Below, piece after piece: positions 51,186 to 59,982 of a DNA stretch of 64,000 bases. Each line of letters opens with the position of its first letter. Positions within the stretch are counted from its first letter, which is position 1. Made by a program: the position numbers and the translations under genes. The notes below the pieces were generated by a model. The model ran no database searches and was not told the origin of the DNA. It was given only the letters and a program-made list of their open reading frames with translations. Origin of the DNA: JBBQER01 sp052148155 (GTDB lineage Bacteria; Actinomycetota; Acidimicrobiia; IMCC26256; PALSA-610); assembly GCA_052148155.1 (NCBI GenBank), contig JBKQIY010000248.1, positions 1-64,000 on the forward strand, in the 5' to 3' direction.

Positions 51186-51611
51186 TCAGCCTGCAACGGC
51201 CGCGGTCGCGGCGCCCGTGATGGCCTGATCGCCATGTTGGTTGGCGACCGTGAGATCGACGTCGACGAGGTGCTCGCCGCCAACCTCGCGTTTGGCGGTC
51301 ACGACCGCGGTGCAGGTCAAGACGTCGCCGGGCCACACCTGCTTCGCGAAACGGACCTGGAGCCGGCGGATGGCCTCCGGTCCGAACCAGTCCTTCACGA
51401 CCCGCGCCGCGAGACCCATCGAAAGCATGCCGTGCCCGAACACGGACGGATTGCCGACCTGAGCCGCGATCGTGTCGTCGTGATGCATGGGGTTGAAATC
51501 GCCGGACGCGCCGGCATACCGTACGAACATCGTGCGTGTCAGCGCCGGAAATTCCTCGGTGCGCCGATCGCCGACCTGCACGCTCGCGTACGTCACGTCA
51601 GTCGCGCTCAC
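51186..51611 (-). CDS. MaoC-like enoyl-CoA hydratase
   Basis: A 141-residue single hot-dog-fold (R)-hydratase. The hydratase-2 motif is clear: VRYAGASGDFNPMHHDDTIA with the catalytic Asp-x-x-x-x-His, followed by FGHGMLSMGLAARVVKDWFG. It adds water to 2-enoyl-CoA, and the downstream SDR would oxidise the product. The gene is the first of a three-gene operon, 20 bases from a TGAC-box and about 36 bases from its -10 TACGCT on the minus strand. Confidence 0.9.
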   Translation of the reverse strand: MSATDVTYASVQVGDRRTEEFPALTRTMFVRYAGASGDFNPMHHDDTIAAQVGNPSVFGHGMLSMGLAARVVKDWFGPEAIRRLQVRFAKQVWPGDVLTCTAVVTAKREVGGEHLVDVDLTVANQHGDQAITGAATAAVAG

Positions 51612-51630
51612 ACCTCACCCCTCGGTCGTT

Positions 51631-51653
51631 GCTGACATTGGCGTCAGAGCGTA
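51631..51653 (-). promoter_or_regulatory. TGAC-box and -10 for the MaoC-SDR operon
   Basis: GCTGAC-ATTGGC-GTCAGA (51631-51648) abuts the minus-strand -10 TACGCT (51648-51653). The same intergenic region serves the divergent TetR gene at 51729, so this site may also be autoregulatory. Confidence 0.7.
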
Positions 51654-51716
51654 GCGGCGCGGGCCAGACCCAGTCAGGCCGAGCGAACCCAAGGTGACAC
51701 AGGCGTCGGGTCCACG

Positions 51717-51722
51717 TACCCT
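51717..51722 (+). promoter_or_regulatory. -10 element TACCCT for the TetR gene (leaderless start)
   Basis: TACCCT ends six bases before GTG 51729. No Shine-Dalgarno sequence is present. Confidence 0.5.
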
Positions 51723-51728
51723 CACCCG

Positions 51729-52412
51729 GTGCCCCGCGCGAACGGAACCGCCGGAAGCCCGCGTGCTCGGCGTGAGGCATTACCAGCGGGTCGCGCCGGT
51801 GTCCGTACGCCTGCACCCGCGGTACGGGAGTTGCGGACCCGCGGTCAGCGCACGATGCGCCAGCTTCTCGATGCCGGCGTCGAGGTGTTTGCGTCGAAGG
51901 GTTACTTCGCGGCGCGGGTCGATGACATCGTGAAGCTGGCCCGCACGTCGCACGGGACGTTCTATCTGTACTTCTCGAACAAGGAGGAGCTGTTCCGGGC
52001 CCTCGCGGCGGAGGTATCTGACGAGATGCAGACGTTGGCAGAGTCGCTCGGGCCGCTTGAGCCCGGATCCGCTGGCGAGGAGTCGCTGCGCGCGTGGATC
52101 GTGCAGTTCGCCGATCTGTACGAGCGGTACGGGCCGGTCATTCGCGCGTGGACCGAGGCCGAGATCGGCAGTCACGAGTTCGGTCGGCTCGGCAACGACG
52201 TCTTGGTGCGGTTCACGCGGGTGTTGTCCGCACGGATCGCGCAGGCGGGGCCAACCGGTCTTGATTCGACGATCGCGGCGGTCGCGCTGGTCGCGATGTT
52301 CGAACGACTCAACTACTACGCGCTCGCCGGTCAGGTACGGGCCCGACGCGAAGATATTGTCGGCACCCTCGCGCTGGTGACCCAGCGTGCCGTGTTCGGT
52401 TCAGGCACCTGA
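51729..52412 (+). CDS. TetR-family transcriptional regulator, candidate TGAC-box repressor
   Basis: A 227-residue TetR protein with an unusually long basic N-terminal arm (about 38 residues, RRE and RGQR). The HTH is TMRQLLDAGVEVFASKGYFA followed by VDDIVKLARTSHGTFYLYFS with the conserved NKEELF. The ligand domain contains FADLYERYGPVIRAWTEAEI and ends VTQRAVFGSGT. It diverges from the MaoC-SDR-epimerase operon across a TGAC-box, and its 3' end overlaps the convergent ABC importer gene by 12 bases. This position, between two TGAC-box-linked operons, makes it the best candidate to bind that palindrome; acyl-CoA esters are plausible ligands. Confidence 0.9.
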   Translation: MPRANGTAGSPRARREALPAGRAGVRTPAPAVRELRTRGQRTMRQLLDAGVEVFASKGYFAARVDDIVKLARTSHGTFYLYFSNKEELFRALAAEVSDEMQTLAESLGPLEPGSAGEESLRAWIVQFADLYERYGPVIRAWTEAEIGSHEFGRLGNDVLVRFTRVLSARIAQAGPTGLDSTIAAVALVAMFERLNYYALAGQVRARREDIVGTLALVTQRAVFGSGT

Positions 52413-53144
52413 CGGGTCGCCGCCGAGCAGCCGCGTCTGGAGGTCGCCGAGCTCCGAGACCGGGCCCGAGTAGGCAACCTCACCTTTGGTCAGCACGACT
52501 GCGTCGTCGGCGATCGCGAGCGCATGATGGACGTGCTGTTCGATGATCACCAGGGTCGTGCCAGCCGAGCGGATCGTATCGAGCGTGCGGTACACCTCGT
52601 CGATGATGATCGGAGCCAATCCGAGTGAGAGTTCGTCGGCGATCAGCAGCCGTGGTTTTTCGACGAGGACTCGCGCCAAAGAGAGCATTCGCTGCTCACC
52701 TCCAGAAAGGGTTCCGGCGAGCTGGGTCCGTCGCTCGCTGAGCCGCGGGAACAAGCGGTACGCCTCATCGAGGGCGTCGCGTACTCCTGCCCGCCCGCGA
52801 CTGCGTCGAAACGTGAGCTCGAGATTCTCTTCGACCGACAGCGACGCGAACACCGACCGCCCCTCGGGTGCGTGTACGACCCCGAGGCGCGCGTAGCGAT
52901 ATGCGGGCGCGCCGGTGAGATCGGTGCCGTCGACCAGGACGTGACCGCCGGTCGGAACGATGAGCCCCGAGCACACCCGCGCCGTCGTTGTCTTGCCCGA
53001 ACCGTTAGCGCCGAGCACCGCGAGCACGCCACCAGCCGGTACCGACAGCGAAAGGCCGAACACCGCACGGAACGGTCCGTATCCCGCGTCGACCGAACGC
53101 AGCTCGAGCATCGGCACGGGCTGCGGTTCGGCGACTGCCGCCAT
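52401..53144 (-). CDS. Branched-chain-amino-acid-type ABC importer ATPase (LivF-like)
   Basis: A 247-residue ATPase of the HAAT family. Walker A is GANGSGKTT, signature LSGGEQRMLSLARV, Walker B LLIADELSLGLAP. It energises uptake with the second ATPase at 53144. Its ATG overlaps the previous stop by one base (TGATG). It is the last gene of the operon read from 57401. Confidence 0.93.
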   Translation of the reverse strand: MAAVAEPQPVPMLELRSVDAGYGPFRAVFGLSLSVPAGGVLAVLGANGSGKTTTARVCSGLIVPTGGHVLVDGTDLTGAPAYRYARLGVVHAPEGRSVFASLSVEENLELTFRRSRGRAGVRDALDEAYRLFPRLSERRTQLAGTLSGGEQRMLSLARVLVEKPRLLIADELSLGLAPIIIDEVYRTLDTIRSAGTTLVIIEQHVHHALAIADDAVVLTKGEVAYSGPVSELGDLQTRLLGGDPSGA

Positions 53145-53902
53145 CAGACGAGATCTCCGAGGTAGGCCCGCCGCACCGCTTCGTCGGCGAACACGCTCGC
53201 GGTTGTTCCCGACGCGATGAGCGTGCCGAAATCGAGTACGAAGACCCGCTCGACGAAGTTGCGGACCAGTTCCACGTCGTGTTCGACAAGCAAGATCGCG
53301 ACGCCTTGATCACGATGGACCGCGAGCAGGTTGTCGGCAAGCTCGGCGGTCTCGACACGATCCAATCCCGACGATGGCTCGTCGAGCAGCAACAGCTTGG
53401 GCTGCGTCATCAGCGCACGGCCAACCTCGACTAGTCGGCCCACTCCGAGACTCAGCGATTCGACCGTCCGGTCGGCGTCGGCCGCCAAGCCCAGCGAATC
53501 GAGCATCGTCTGCGCATGGTGACGCTCTTCGTCGGTGGGACGACCCCGGAACAACAGGTCTTTCCAGAGCGCGCCGTTCCCGGCCCGCACCCGGTCGGCG
53601 ATCAGAAAATGTTCGCGTGGCGTCATGCCTGTGAAGAGCTCGACGCGCTGAAAGGTCCGGGCGATGCCCAGCCGCGCCCGCGCGTACGTCGGGACGCCGA
53701 CGAGGTCACGACCCGCGAAAGTCACGGTGCCACCATCGGGACGCAGCTGTCCCAACAAGCAGTTGAAGAACGTGGTCTTGCCGGCTCCGTTCGGTCCGAT
53801 GAGTCCGACGATCTCACGCTCGTTGACGTCGAGGCTGACCTGATTGAGCGCGTTGATGCCCGCAAACCGCTTCGATATTTCGTTCGCCTCGAGCAGACTC
53901 AC
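53144..53902 (-). CDS. Branched-chain-amino-acid-type ABC importer ATPase (LivG-like)
   Basis: A 252-residue ATPase with Walker A GPNGAGKTTFFNCLLG, Walker B LLLLDEPSSGLD and the LivG-type switch region VEHDVELVRNFVERVFVLDF. The signature loop reads LSLGVGRLVEVGRAL, where LSYGQQR is usual, so the C-loop is atypical but keeps the leading LS-G. It overlaps the fused permease gene by four bases. Confidence 0.92.
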   Translation of the reverse strand: MSLLEANEISKRFAGINALNQVSLDVNEREIVGLIGPNGAGKTTFFNCLLGQLRPDGGTVTFAGRDLVGVPTYARARLGIARTFQRVELFTGMTPREHFLIADRVRAGNGALWKDLLFRGRPTDEERHHAQTMLDSLGLAADADRTVESLSLGVGRLVEVGRALMTQPKLLLLDEPSSGLDRVETAELADNLLAVHRDQGVAILLVEHDVELVRNFVERVFVLDFGTLIASGTTASVFADEAVRRAYLGDLV

Positions 53903-55977
53903 GTCGATCCACCGGCGGGGACGCCGACGACTGCCGCGCCGCCCGGTGGACCCGACACCGACGTGTCCGAACCGGCGCGGCCCCGGCCGCCGAACCGACT
54001 GATGAGGGCTTGGATGCGTTCATACGAGCGCCGCTTTTGGAACTCCAAGATCCCCTCGGGATGTTTGGCGTAGGTGAGCGCACCAAGTCCGAAAAGGATC
54101 GGTTCAAGTCCGGCCGGTAACGCGCTCATGTGGTACAGCGGCTGCAGATGGTTGACGATGTACGGAATCCACGTTGGCAGCACGACGTCTTGGAAAAAGA
54201 CGAATCCGACCGCCGCGTTGATGGCCCCTTCAACCGAACGGGGACCGAGCGTGACGACAAGAACGATCCAGGCGAGCCCGAATTCCGGCGCGAAGTAGCC
54301 GTCGATCTGATTCGACGTCCCCAGATGGGTGTAACAGATCAGCAGGCCGCCGCCCAATCCGGCAATCGCGGCCGACAGCGCAAACGCGATGACTCGGGCC
54401 CGGGTGCGGTTAATGCCGATCGACGCGGCGGCGACCTCACTCCCGCGTACCGCGTCGAGATATCGGCCGGTGGTACCGCCCCGCACCCAGATCACGGCAA
54501 CGGAAACCAGCGCGAGGATCACCAGTGTCAGCACCAGGTAGGCCTTGTCGCCCTTGCTGAAGTCGATCGGCCCGAGCAGCGGTCGGGGCACCAGCAGGAC
54601 CTGCGTGCCGGCACCGACCCAGCCGAGCTGGAGGATGACCTGATCGAAGAAGAACGCAAACGCGAGCGTCGCGAGCGACAAGAAGATGCCGCCCAATCTG
54701 AGCAAAGGGAGCGCTAACAAGGCCCCCACGACCGCGGCGATGAGCGCCCCGATCACCATCGCACCCAGTACTGGGATGCCCAGTTGCGCCGAGAGTTGCG
54801 CCGTCGCGCACGCTCCAACCGCCGCGAACGAAGCCTGACACAGGGAAATCTGTCCGGCGAACCCGGTGATGACCGTAATCGACAAGAAAATGATTGAAAG
54901 CAGCGCGGCGCGTTCGGTGAGGTCAATCCACGAGCTGTTCGCGTGGAAGAACAGGTAGTAGCCGACGACGGCGAAGAACACGACGGAGGCGCCGCGGGTC
55001 GCGCGTGTGAGTCCGGGGGTCCGACCCGCAGACGCGGGCGCAGGTGGTGGCGGATCGACGCCGGCGAGCGGGTCGGACGGAGCGCGACGACGAGCGATGA
55101 TCGGCGAGAGCACGAGGACTGCGAAGCCAACCACGAACGGCAACGCCGGTTTGAGCGTGCTCGTGATGATGTTGTTCGTTGGCAGATACTGGAACAGCAG
55201 CTGCTGACCGACTCCGAGCGCCAGCCCGCCCGCGTAGGCGAGCGGAATACTGTTCAGTCCACCGATCACCGCGGCCGCGATCGCCGCGATCACAAGAGCC
55301 TCGTACGATTGGTAGTCGATCTGGCCCGCGAAGACCGGCGTGAGTAACACACCCGCGATCCCCGCGATCAGGCTCGAAAGCATCCACGACGCCATGGAAA
55401 CCCGGTCGGCGTTGACCCCGGCGAGTTCGGTGAGCCGAGGACTCTCAACGACGGCACGCATACGCAGACCGGTCGCGGTGTAGCGCAACAACAGCGTCAA
55501 CCCAACGAACACAACCAGTCCGGTGACCACGATCGCGAGGTCGTCTCGGCTCACGAACACGTTATGGATCGGGCTGAACGTGTGCGAGCCGTTCGGCACG
55601 ATGCCGACGCCGTCCGACTTGGCGTTGGTCCCGAACCACAGGTAGATCATCTGGGGCACCGCGACGAACAGCCCGATGACGGAGACGAGCTTGGCGGTTT
55701 CAGTCGCGGTGCGCAGGAAGCGGAACAGCGCCCGGTCGAGGATGAGCCCGGCCAGGGGCGCCACGACACCGACGGAGAACGCCAGCGCAAGATACAGCGG
55801 CCAATGATGGGTGACGTGCGTGTCGTAGTAGACCGCGGCGACAAAGAAGGCCACCGGCCCGAAGGCGAGGTTGAAAATTCCCGTCGTCCGGTAGGTGAGC
55901 ACGAGGCCCACCGAGAGCAGCGCGTACACGCTGCCAAAACTCAGACCGAGGATGATCGCGCCGAGCGCATCGGTCAC
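53899..55977 (-). CDS. Fused LivH-LivM permease of a HAAT-family ABC importer
   Basis: A 692-residue membrane protein that joins both permease subunits. Residues 1-300 are LivH-like (IILGLSFGSVYALLSVGLVL; ELAGVNADRVSMASWMLSSL). A proline-rich linker at about 305-330 (DPPPPAPASAGRTPG) leads to the LivM-like half (ITVITGFAGQISLCQASFAA; RGSEVAAASIGINRTRARVI). A glycine-rich cytoplasmic tail follows at 660-692. The two halves together have about 17-18 helices. Fusion guarantees one-to-one assembly. It lies 41 bases after the substrate-binding protein gene and overlaps the ATPase gene. Confidence 0.93.
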   Translation of the reverse strand: MTDALGAIILGLSFGSVYALLSVGLVLTYRTTGIFNLAFGPVAFFVAAVYYDTHVTHHWPLYLALAFSVGVVAPLAGLILDRALFRFLRTATETAKLVSVIGLFVAVPQMIYLWFGTNAKSDGVGIVPNGSHTFSPIHNVFVSRDDLAIVVTGLVVFVGLTLLLRYTATGLRMRAVVESPRLTELAGVNADRVSMASWMLSSLIAGIAGVLLTPVFAGQIDYQSYEALVIAAIAAAVIGGLNSIPLAYAGGLALGVGQQLLFQYLPTNNIITSTLKPALPFVVGFAVLVLSPIIARRRAPSDPLAGVDPPPPAPASAGRTPGLTRATRGASVVFFAVVGYYLFFHANSSWIDLTERAALLSIIFLSITVITGFAGQISLCQASFAAVGACATAQLSAQLGIPVLGAMVIGALIAAVVGALLALPLLRLGGIFLSLATLAFAFFFDQVILQLGWVGAGTQVLLVPRPLLGPIDFSKGDKAYLVLTLVILALVSVAVIWVRGGTTGRYLDAVRGSEVAAASIGINRTRARVIAFALSAAIAGLGGGLLICYTHLGTSNQIDGYFAPEFGLAWIVLVVTLGPRSVEGAINAAVGFVFFQDVVLPTWIPYIVNHLQPLYHMSALPAGLEPILFGLGALTYAKHPEGILEFQKRRSYERIQALISRFGGRGRAGSDTSVSGPPGGAAVVGVPAGGST

Positions 55978-56018
55978 GCGTCGTCACTCCATGTCGTGAG
56001 TCGGGTAGGTCGGCGTGC

Positions 56019-57401
56019 TCACCCAGCCGTGGGTGCAAAGCTCATGTAGATCGGCTTCTTGGTCAGCGTGGGCGCGTTCACCCCGCCCGTGAGGCACACC
56101 CATGGCTTCCCCACTGGTGTCGCGATGGGCACGAACTTCCCGTCGTGGACCCGCACTGTCGCCGAACAGTTGTACTGACTGGCGTACTGCGCGTTCGTTG
56201 TCTGGTTCGGACCCTGCGGGTTGTTGTGCTGTTTCGTCCAGTCGATCGGCACGATCATGCCGTCCGCGTCGAAGTGGGTGTCCTGGTTCAACGCGTCGAT
56301 CAGTTTCTGCTGAGAGAAGTCGGGACCGGCCAGTTTGAGACCGGTGACGAACTCGTCGGCGGCGATCCAACCTTCGGTGCTGAGCTCGTTGACCTCGAGG
56401 CCGTCGTTCTTCATCCACTTCATGAAGAGCTGGATCTCGGGGAGCTGCGGCTGGTATTCGAAGGGTACGAACTGGGGGTCGTCGAAGTCACCTTCGAGGT
56501 ACTGGGCGTTCTCGGCGATGAATTGCTGGTCGTACGCGTCCGGAAGTGACTGCACGGCGTTGACGTGTTCTTTGACCAGTTCCTTGCCCAGGATCACCGA
56601 CTCCTCTTCGTCGATGCACGTGTCGATCAGCTGCGCGCCGGCTGCTTTGAGCTTGCCGACGTCGGTGCTCAGATCGGCCTGGTGGAACGTCAGCTCGTCG
56701 TCGAAGTAGACGACCTTCGCTGCCGGGTACGTCTCGAAGCTGGCTCGCGTCGCGCTCGCGCATTCTTTCGACGAGGCGGTGCTGCCGTAGCCGAGGATTG
56801 CGACTTTGGTGAAGTGGTACTGCTGGGCGAGGAACGCGTAGCCCTGTCCGATGCAGTCGAAGCACAGTGCGCCGACGGTACCGAAGATGTTCGGATGACC
56901 TTCCATTTCGGGGTTGATGTTCCAGATGAACGTCGGCATCGGCGGGTTCGTGGCGGCAAGGTCGGGGGCGCCAGAGAACAGCGGCGACGCGATGAAGGTC
57001 GCGAACGCGTTGTCTTGGGCGAGGCTAGCTTTGACCTGCTGTTCGTTGTTGAAGAACTGGTCGTCGCGGTTCGCGCCGATGATCAGGTTCCGGCCGTAGA
57101 TGCCGCCCAGCGAATTGATGTAGCTGAAGTAGGCCTTGATGCCATCGGCGTACGAGCCGTATTTGCCGCCCAGGATGTTGGTCTTGGAGGTGATGATCGC
57201 GACTTTGATCTGTGTGGACGACACGCCCTGCACGCCGGTCAGGGCAATATTCTTGTTGAGCTCGGCGCCGGAAACCTCGGTGATGGGAGGCGTACCGGGC
57301 TTCGTGGTCGGCGTGGCCGCCGGCTTCGATGACGTCGAGTTGCCGCACGCCACCGCGAGGAGCGCCAAGACTGCACAGACCGCGGCAATTCGTGAGCGCA
57401 T
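56019..57401 (-). CDS. Substrate-binding lipoprotein of a HAAT-family ABC importer (LivK-like)
   Basis: A 460-residue type I periplasmic-binding-fold protein with a lipoprotein signal (lipobox LAVAC, Cys19) and a Thr/Pro linker. The mature domain has TSKTNILGGKYGSYADGIKA, RNLIIGANRDDQFFNNEQQV and IGQGYAFLAQQYHFTKVAIL. It holds several cysteines (CFDC, ECASA, DTCIDEEE, YNCS), more than usual, possibly disulfide-bonded. The ligand is not predictable; a carboxylate or amide related to the co-regulated acyl-CoA genes is plausible. The TGAC-box 32 bases upstream places the importer in the proposed regulon. Confidence 0.92.
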   Translation of the reverse strand: MRSRIAAVCAVLALLAVACGNSTSSKPAATPTTKPGTPPITEVSGAELNKNIALTGVQGVSSTQIKVAIITSKTNILGGKYGSYADGIKAYFSYINSLGGIYGRNLIIGANRDDQFFNNEQQVKASLAQDNAFATFIASPLFSGAPDLAATNPPMPTFIWNINPEMEGHPNIFGTVGALCFDCIGQGYAFLAQQYHFTKVAILGYGSTASSKECASATRASFETYPAAKVVYFDDELTFHQADLSTDVGKLKAAGAQLIDTCIDEEESVILGKELVKEHVNAVQSLPDAYDQQFIAENAQYLEGDFDDPQFVPFEYQPQLPEIQLFMKWMKNDGLEVNELSTEGWIAADEFVTGLKLAGPDFSQQKLIDALNQDTHFDADGMIVPIDWTKQHNNPQGPNQTTNAQYASQYNCSATVRVHDGKFVPIATPVGKPWVCLTGGVNAPTLTKKPIYMSFAPTAG

Positions 57402-57432
57402 GGTGCCCCCCGTCGGAGTTTCGGCTTGCCCA

Positions 57433-57455
57433 CCTGACGCTAACGTCAGATTCGA
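57433..57455 (-). promoter_or_regulatory. TGAC-box upstream of the ABC importer operon
   Basis: CCTGAC-GCTAAC-GTCAGA (57433-57450), 32 bases before the binding-protein start. On the minus strand TCGAAT (57450-57455) touches the palindrome at the position taken by the -10 at other TGAC-box sites, though it is a weak -10. Confidence 0.65.
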
Positions 57456-57535
57456 CGGCGGACAATAGCGACCACGACCGCATCACGCGCTCCAGGCTGA
57501 GCCCGACGTCGCGGCCCGAATATGGTGAAGGGTCG

Positions 57536-58324
57536 ATGCCGTACACGCTCGTCTTGTTTCACGCACATCCCGACGACGAAGCGATCGCCACGGGCGGCAC
57601 AATGGCACGCGCCAAGAGCGAGGGTCATCGTGTCGTGCTCGTCTGCGCAACGCGAGGAGAGCTCGGCGAACATGCTCCGGACTCGCTCGCGCCGGGCGAA
57701 CAGCTCGTCGACCGACGGGTCGCAGAACTGCACGCGGCCGCCGAGGTTCTCGGAGTCGATCGCGTCGAGTTCCTCGACTATCTCGACTCGGGAATGGCCG
57801 GCGAACCGACGAACGACGCTCCTGGATCGTTCGCGAGCGCCGACATCGACGAGGCCGCCAATCGTCTCGTTCGGATCCTCGACGACGAACATGCTGACGT
57901 CTTGACGGTCTACGACGAGAACGGCAACTACGGGCACCCTGATCACATCCAGGTGCATCGAGTCGGCGTACGGGCCGCCGACCTCGCCGGCACTCGGCGT
58001 GTGTACGAGGCGACCGCCAACCGCGATCACCTCCAACGGCTGATGCAACTCATGCCCCAAGATCCCGACGCCCCCGAGCGGCCGGCCGATCTCGACACGT
58101 TGGGCGTGACCGAAGAACACATCACCACGACGGTCGACGTTCGTGCCTTCGTTGATCGCAAGCGGGCCGCGATGATCGCGCACGCAAGTCAGATCCCGGC
58201 CGACTCGTTCTTCTTGCAGCTCCCGCTTGACGCGTTCCGCGAAGCCTTCGGTTGGGAGTGGTTCATCCGACGCGACGGCCCGCGAACGCGACGCGAGACA
58301 ACACTGTTCGAGGGTCTCGACTAG
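57536..58324 (+). CDS. PIG-L-family N-deacetylase (MshB/Mca-like)
   Basis: A 262-residue zinc deacetylase. The metal motif is FHAHPDDEAIATGG (His11, Asp14), with the second histidine in GNYGHPDHIQVHRVGVRA. MshB and Mca of mycothiol metabolism belong to this family and are a little longer (about 290-300), so the substrate could be a mycothiol derivative or another N-acetylglucosamine compound. TATGGT ends nine bases before the ATG at 57536, with GAAGGG in between, so it has both a leaderless-type promoter and a possible ribosome site. Confidence 0.9.
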   Translation: MPYTLVLFHAHPDDEAIATGGTMARAKSEGHRVVLVCATRGELGEHAPDSLAPGEQLVDRRVAELHAAAEVLGVDRVEFLDYLDSGMAGEPTNDAPGSFASADIDEAANRLVRILDDEHADVLTVYDENGNYGHPDHIQVHRVGVRAADLAGTRRVYEATANRDHLQRLMQLMPQDPDAPERPADLDTLGVTEEHITTTVDVRAFVDRKRAAMIAHASQIPADSFFLQLPLDAFREAFGWEWFIRRDGPRTRRETTLFEGLD

Positions 58325-58375
58325 CCCTGTGACCAAACGGGCGGCACCGTCGACGGGCCAGAGCTCGCCGCCGCG

Positions 58376-59914
58376 TCAGTAGGGCCGCACTCGGGTGACG
58401 GTGCTGGAGAACGCATTCGTGACCCAAAGGTCGGAGCCGTCGAACGCGAGCGCTTCCGAGAACGAGTTCAACGGCAGCGCACGGGTCCGAATCGCGGTTG
58501 CGGTCTCCGGATCAATCTTCGTCATCGCACTCTCGTCAGCGTCGGCGACCCAGACGAACTTTCCGTCGAACGCGATGCCGTACGGACCAGCACCGATCGG
58601 CAACGGCACCGTCGCCGTGACGGTTGCCGACACCGGATTGATCTTCGACACGGTGCTGGCCCCGTAGTCCGAAACCCAGATGCTCTCCCCGTCGTAGACA
58701 ACACCGTAGGGAGCAGATCCTGCGGGCAGCGCCACCGTCGCGTCGACAGTTGCCGACAGCGGATCGATCCTCGACACCGAATCAGAGCTGTGGTTCGTGA
58801 CCCACACGTCGGCACCGTCGAAGGCGAGATCCCACGGACCGGAACCGTGCGGCAAACTCACGGTACCGGTGAACGCGCCAGTGGCGACATCGAGCCTCGA
58901 CACCGTATTGGTGGTGTTGTTCGAAACCCACAAGTTGGTGCCGTCGTAGAGCAATCCAACCGGTCCCGACCCTGGTGGCAGGTCCACAGTTTCTGTGACG
59001 TTCGCAGTCAACGGATTGATCCGCGACAAGGTGCTCGACGTGTTGTTCGCGACCCAGATGTTGGTGCCGTCGAACACCACGCCGATCGGCCCCGAGTTCG
59101 ACGGCAAGCTGATGCTCGCGGTGATGTTCATGTTCGACGCGTCGATACGCGTGACCGTGCTCGCGTTGAAGTCCGCGACCCAGATGTTGGTGCCGTCGTA
59201 GGCGACACCGTCGGGTCCCGAGTTGAACGGCAACGTCGCGGTGGCCGATTTGGCGAGATCCCATCGCAGGGTCGCGATCAATTGAGCCGGTGTCTCCAAC
59301 CCGATCGAAGGCCCCGGAGGCCCGGGCGCGCCGTCCACTCCCGGGTCGCCCCGCAACCCTGGTGGGCCGGTTGCGCCGGCCGGGCCGGTCCCTCCGCTCG
59401 GACCCTGCGGGCCCGGGATCGCTGGATCGATCGGCGCGGCGGCGGACACGCCAGGTTTGCCTGGCTTGCCATTGGCGCCTTTCGCGCCGTTCGCTCCGTC
59501 GAGCCCTGCTGCGCCGTTTACACCGCGCAGGGCCATGACCGACCACACCGAGGTCACGGTCGGAGCGACATTCGTGTTCTCCTGGACCGCGATGTACGCA
59601 GAGCCGTCAAAACGGACGACGTCGTTGGCCGAGTAGTCGACGGTCGGGCGCCACAGACCCCGCCATTGCAGGTTCCGCTGCCAGGTCAGCATCGCCTCGT
59701 TGAGATGGCAACGCGCCCCGTGCTGGTAGTCGATGAAACGCAACTCGCCTTTCGAAGAACCGCTCGTCGGATAACACGCGGTGATGGTGGCCGGGGTCGG
59801 ATGGAACGGGAACGCGGCCCACGCGACGGTCACGCCAACAGCTGAGCCGGCCACGAGCCCGATCACCAGGAACCCTGGCCACCCCAGCCGCCTCAACACC
59901 TCGGCCCCCCGCAC
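58376..59914 (-). CDS. Membrane-anchored collagen-like, seven-bladed beta-propeller protein
   Basis: A 512-residue surface protein. It has one membrane helix near the N-terminus (GFLVIGLVAGSAVGVTVAWA, about residues 14-33), then a chitin/carbohydrate-binding-like module (residues about 80-125, VDYSANDVVRFDGSAYIAV with flanking tryptophans). A collagen-like region follows (about 128-205) with Gly-x-y triplets such as GPAGATGPPGLRGDPGVDG. The C-terminal 290 residues form seven repeats of about 42 residues with consensus GP-x-G-(V/I)-x-(Y/F)-D-G-x-x-(I/V)-W-V, like virginiamycin B lyase or YncE propellers. The start is GTG 59914. The combination is unusual for an actinobacterium; function unknown, probably adhesion or matrix. 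Confidence 0.85.
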   Translation of the reverse strand: MRGAEVLRRLGWPGFLVIGLVAGSAVGVTVAWAAFPFHPTPATITACYPTSGSSKGELRFIDYQHGARCHLNEAMLTWQRNLQWRGLWRPTVDYSANDVVRFDGSAYIAVQENTNVAPTVTSVWSVMALRGVNGAAGLDGANGAKGANGKPGKPGVSAAAPIDPAIPGPQGPSGGTGPAGATGPPGLRGDPGVDGAPGPPGPSIGLETPAQLIATLRWDLAKSATATLPFNSGPDGVAYDGTNIWVADFNASTVTRIDASNMNITASISLPSNSGPIGVVFDGTNIWVANNTSSTLSRINPLTANVTETVDLPPGSGPVGLLYDGTNLWVSNNTTNTVSRLDVATGAFTGTVSLPHGSGPWDLAFDGADVWVTNHSSDSVSRIDPLSATVDATVALPAGSAPYGVVYDGESIWVSDYGASTVSKINPVSATVTATVPLPIGAGPYGIAFDGKFVWVADADESAMTKIDPETATAIRTRALPLNSFSEALAFDGSDLWVTNAFSSTVTRVRPY

Positions 59915-59982
59915 ACGCTCGAGATCGTCCCGCCCGGAGGGGAATGATATGGCCTATATGGGTCTCGGAGCGAGGGGAGATG

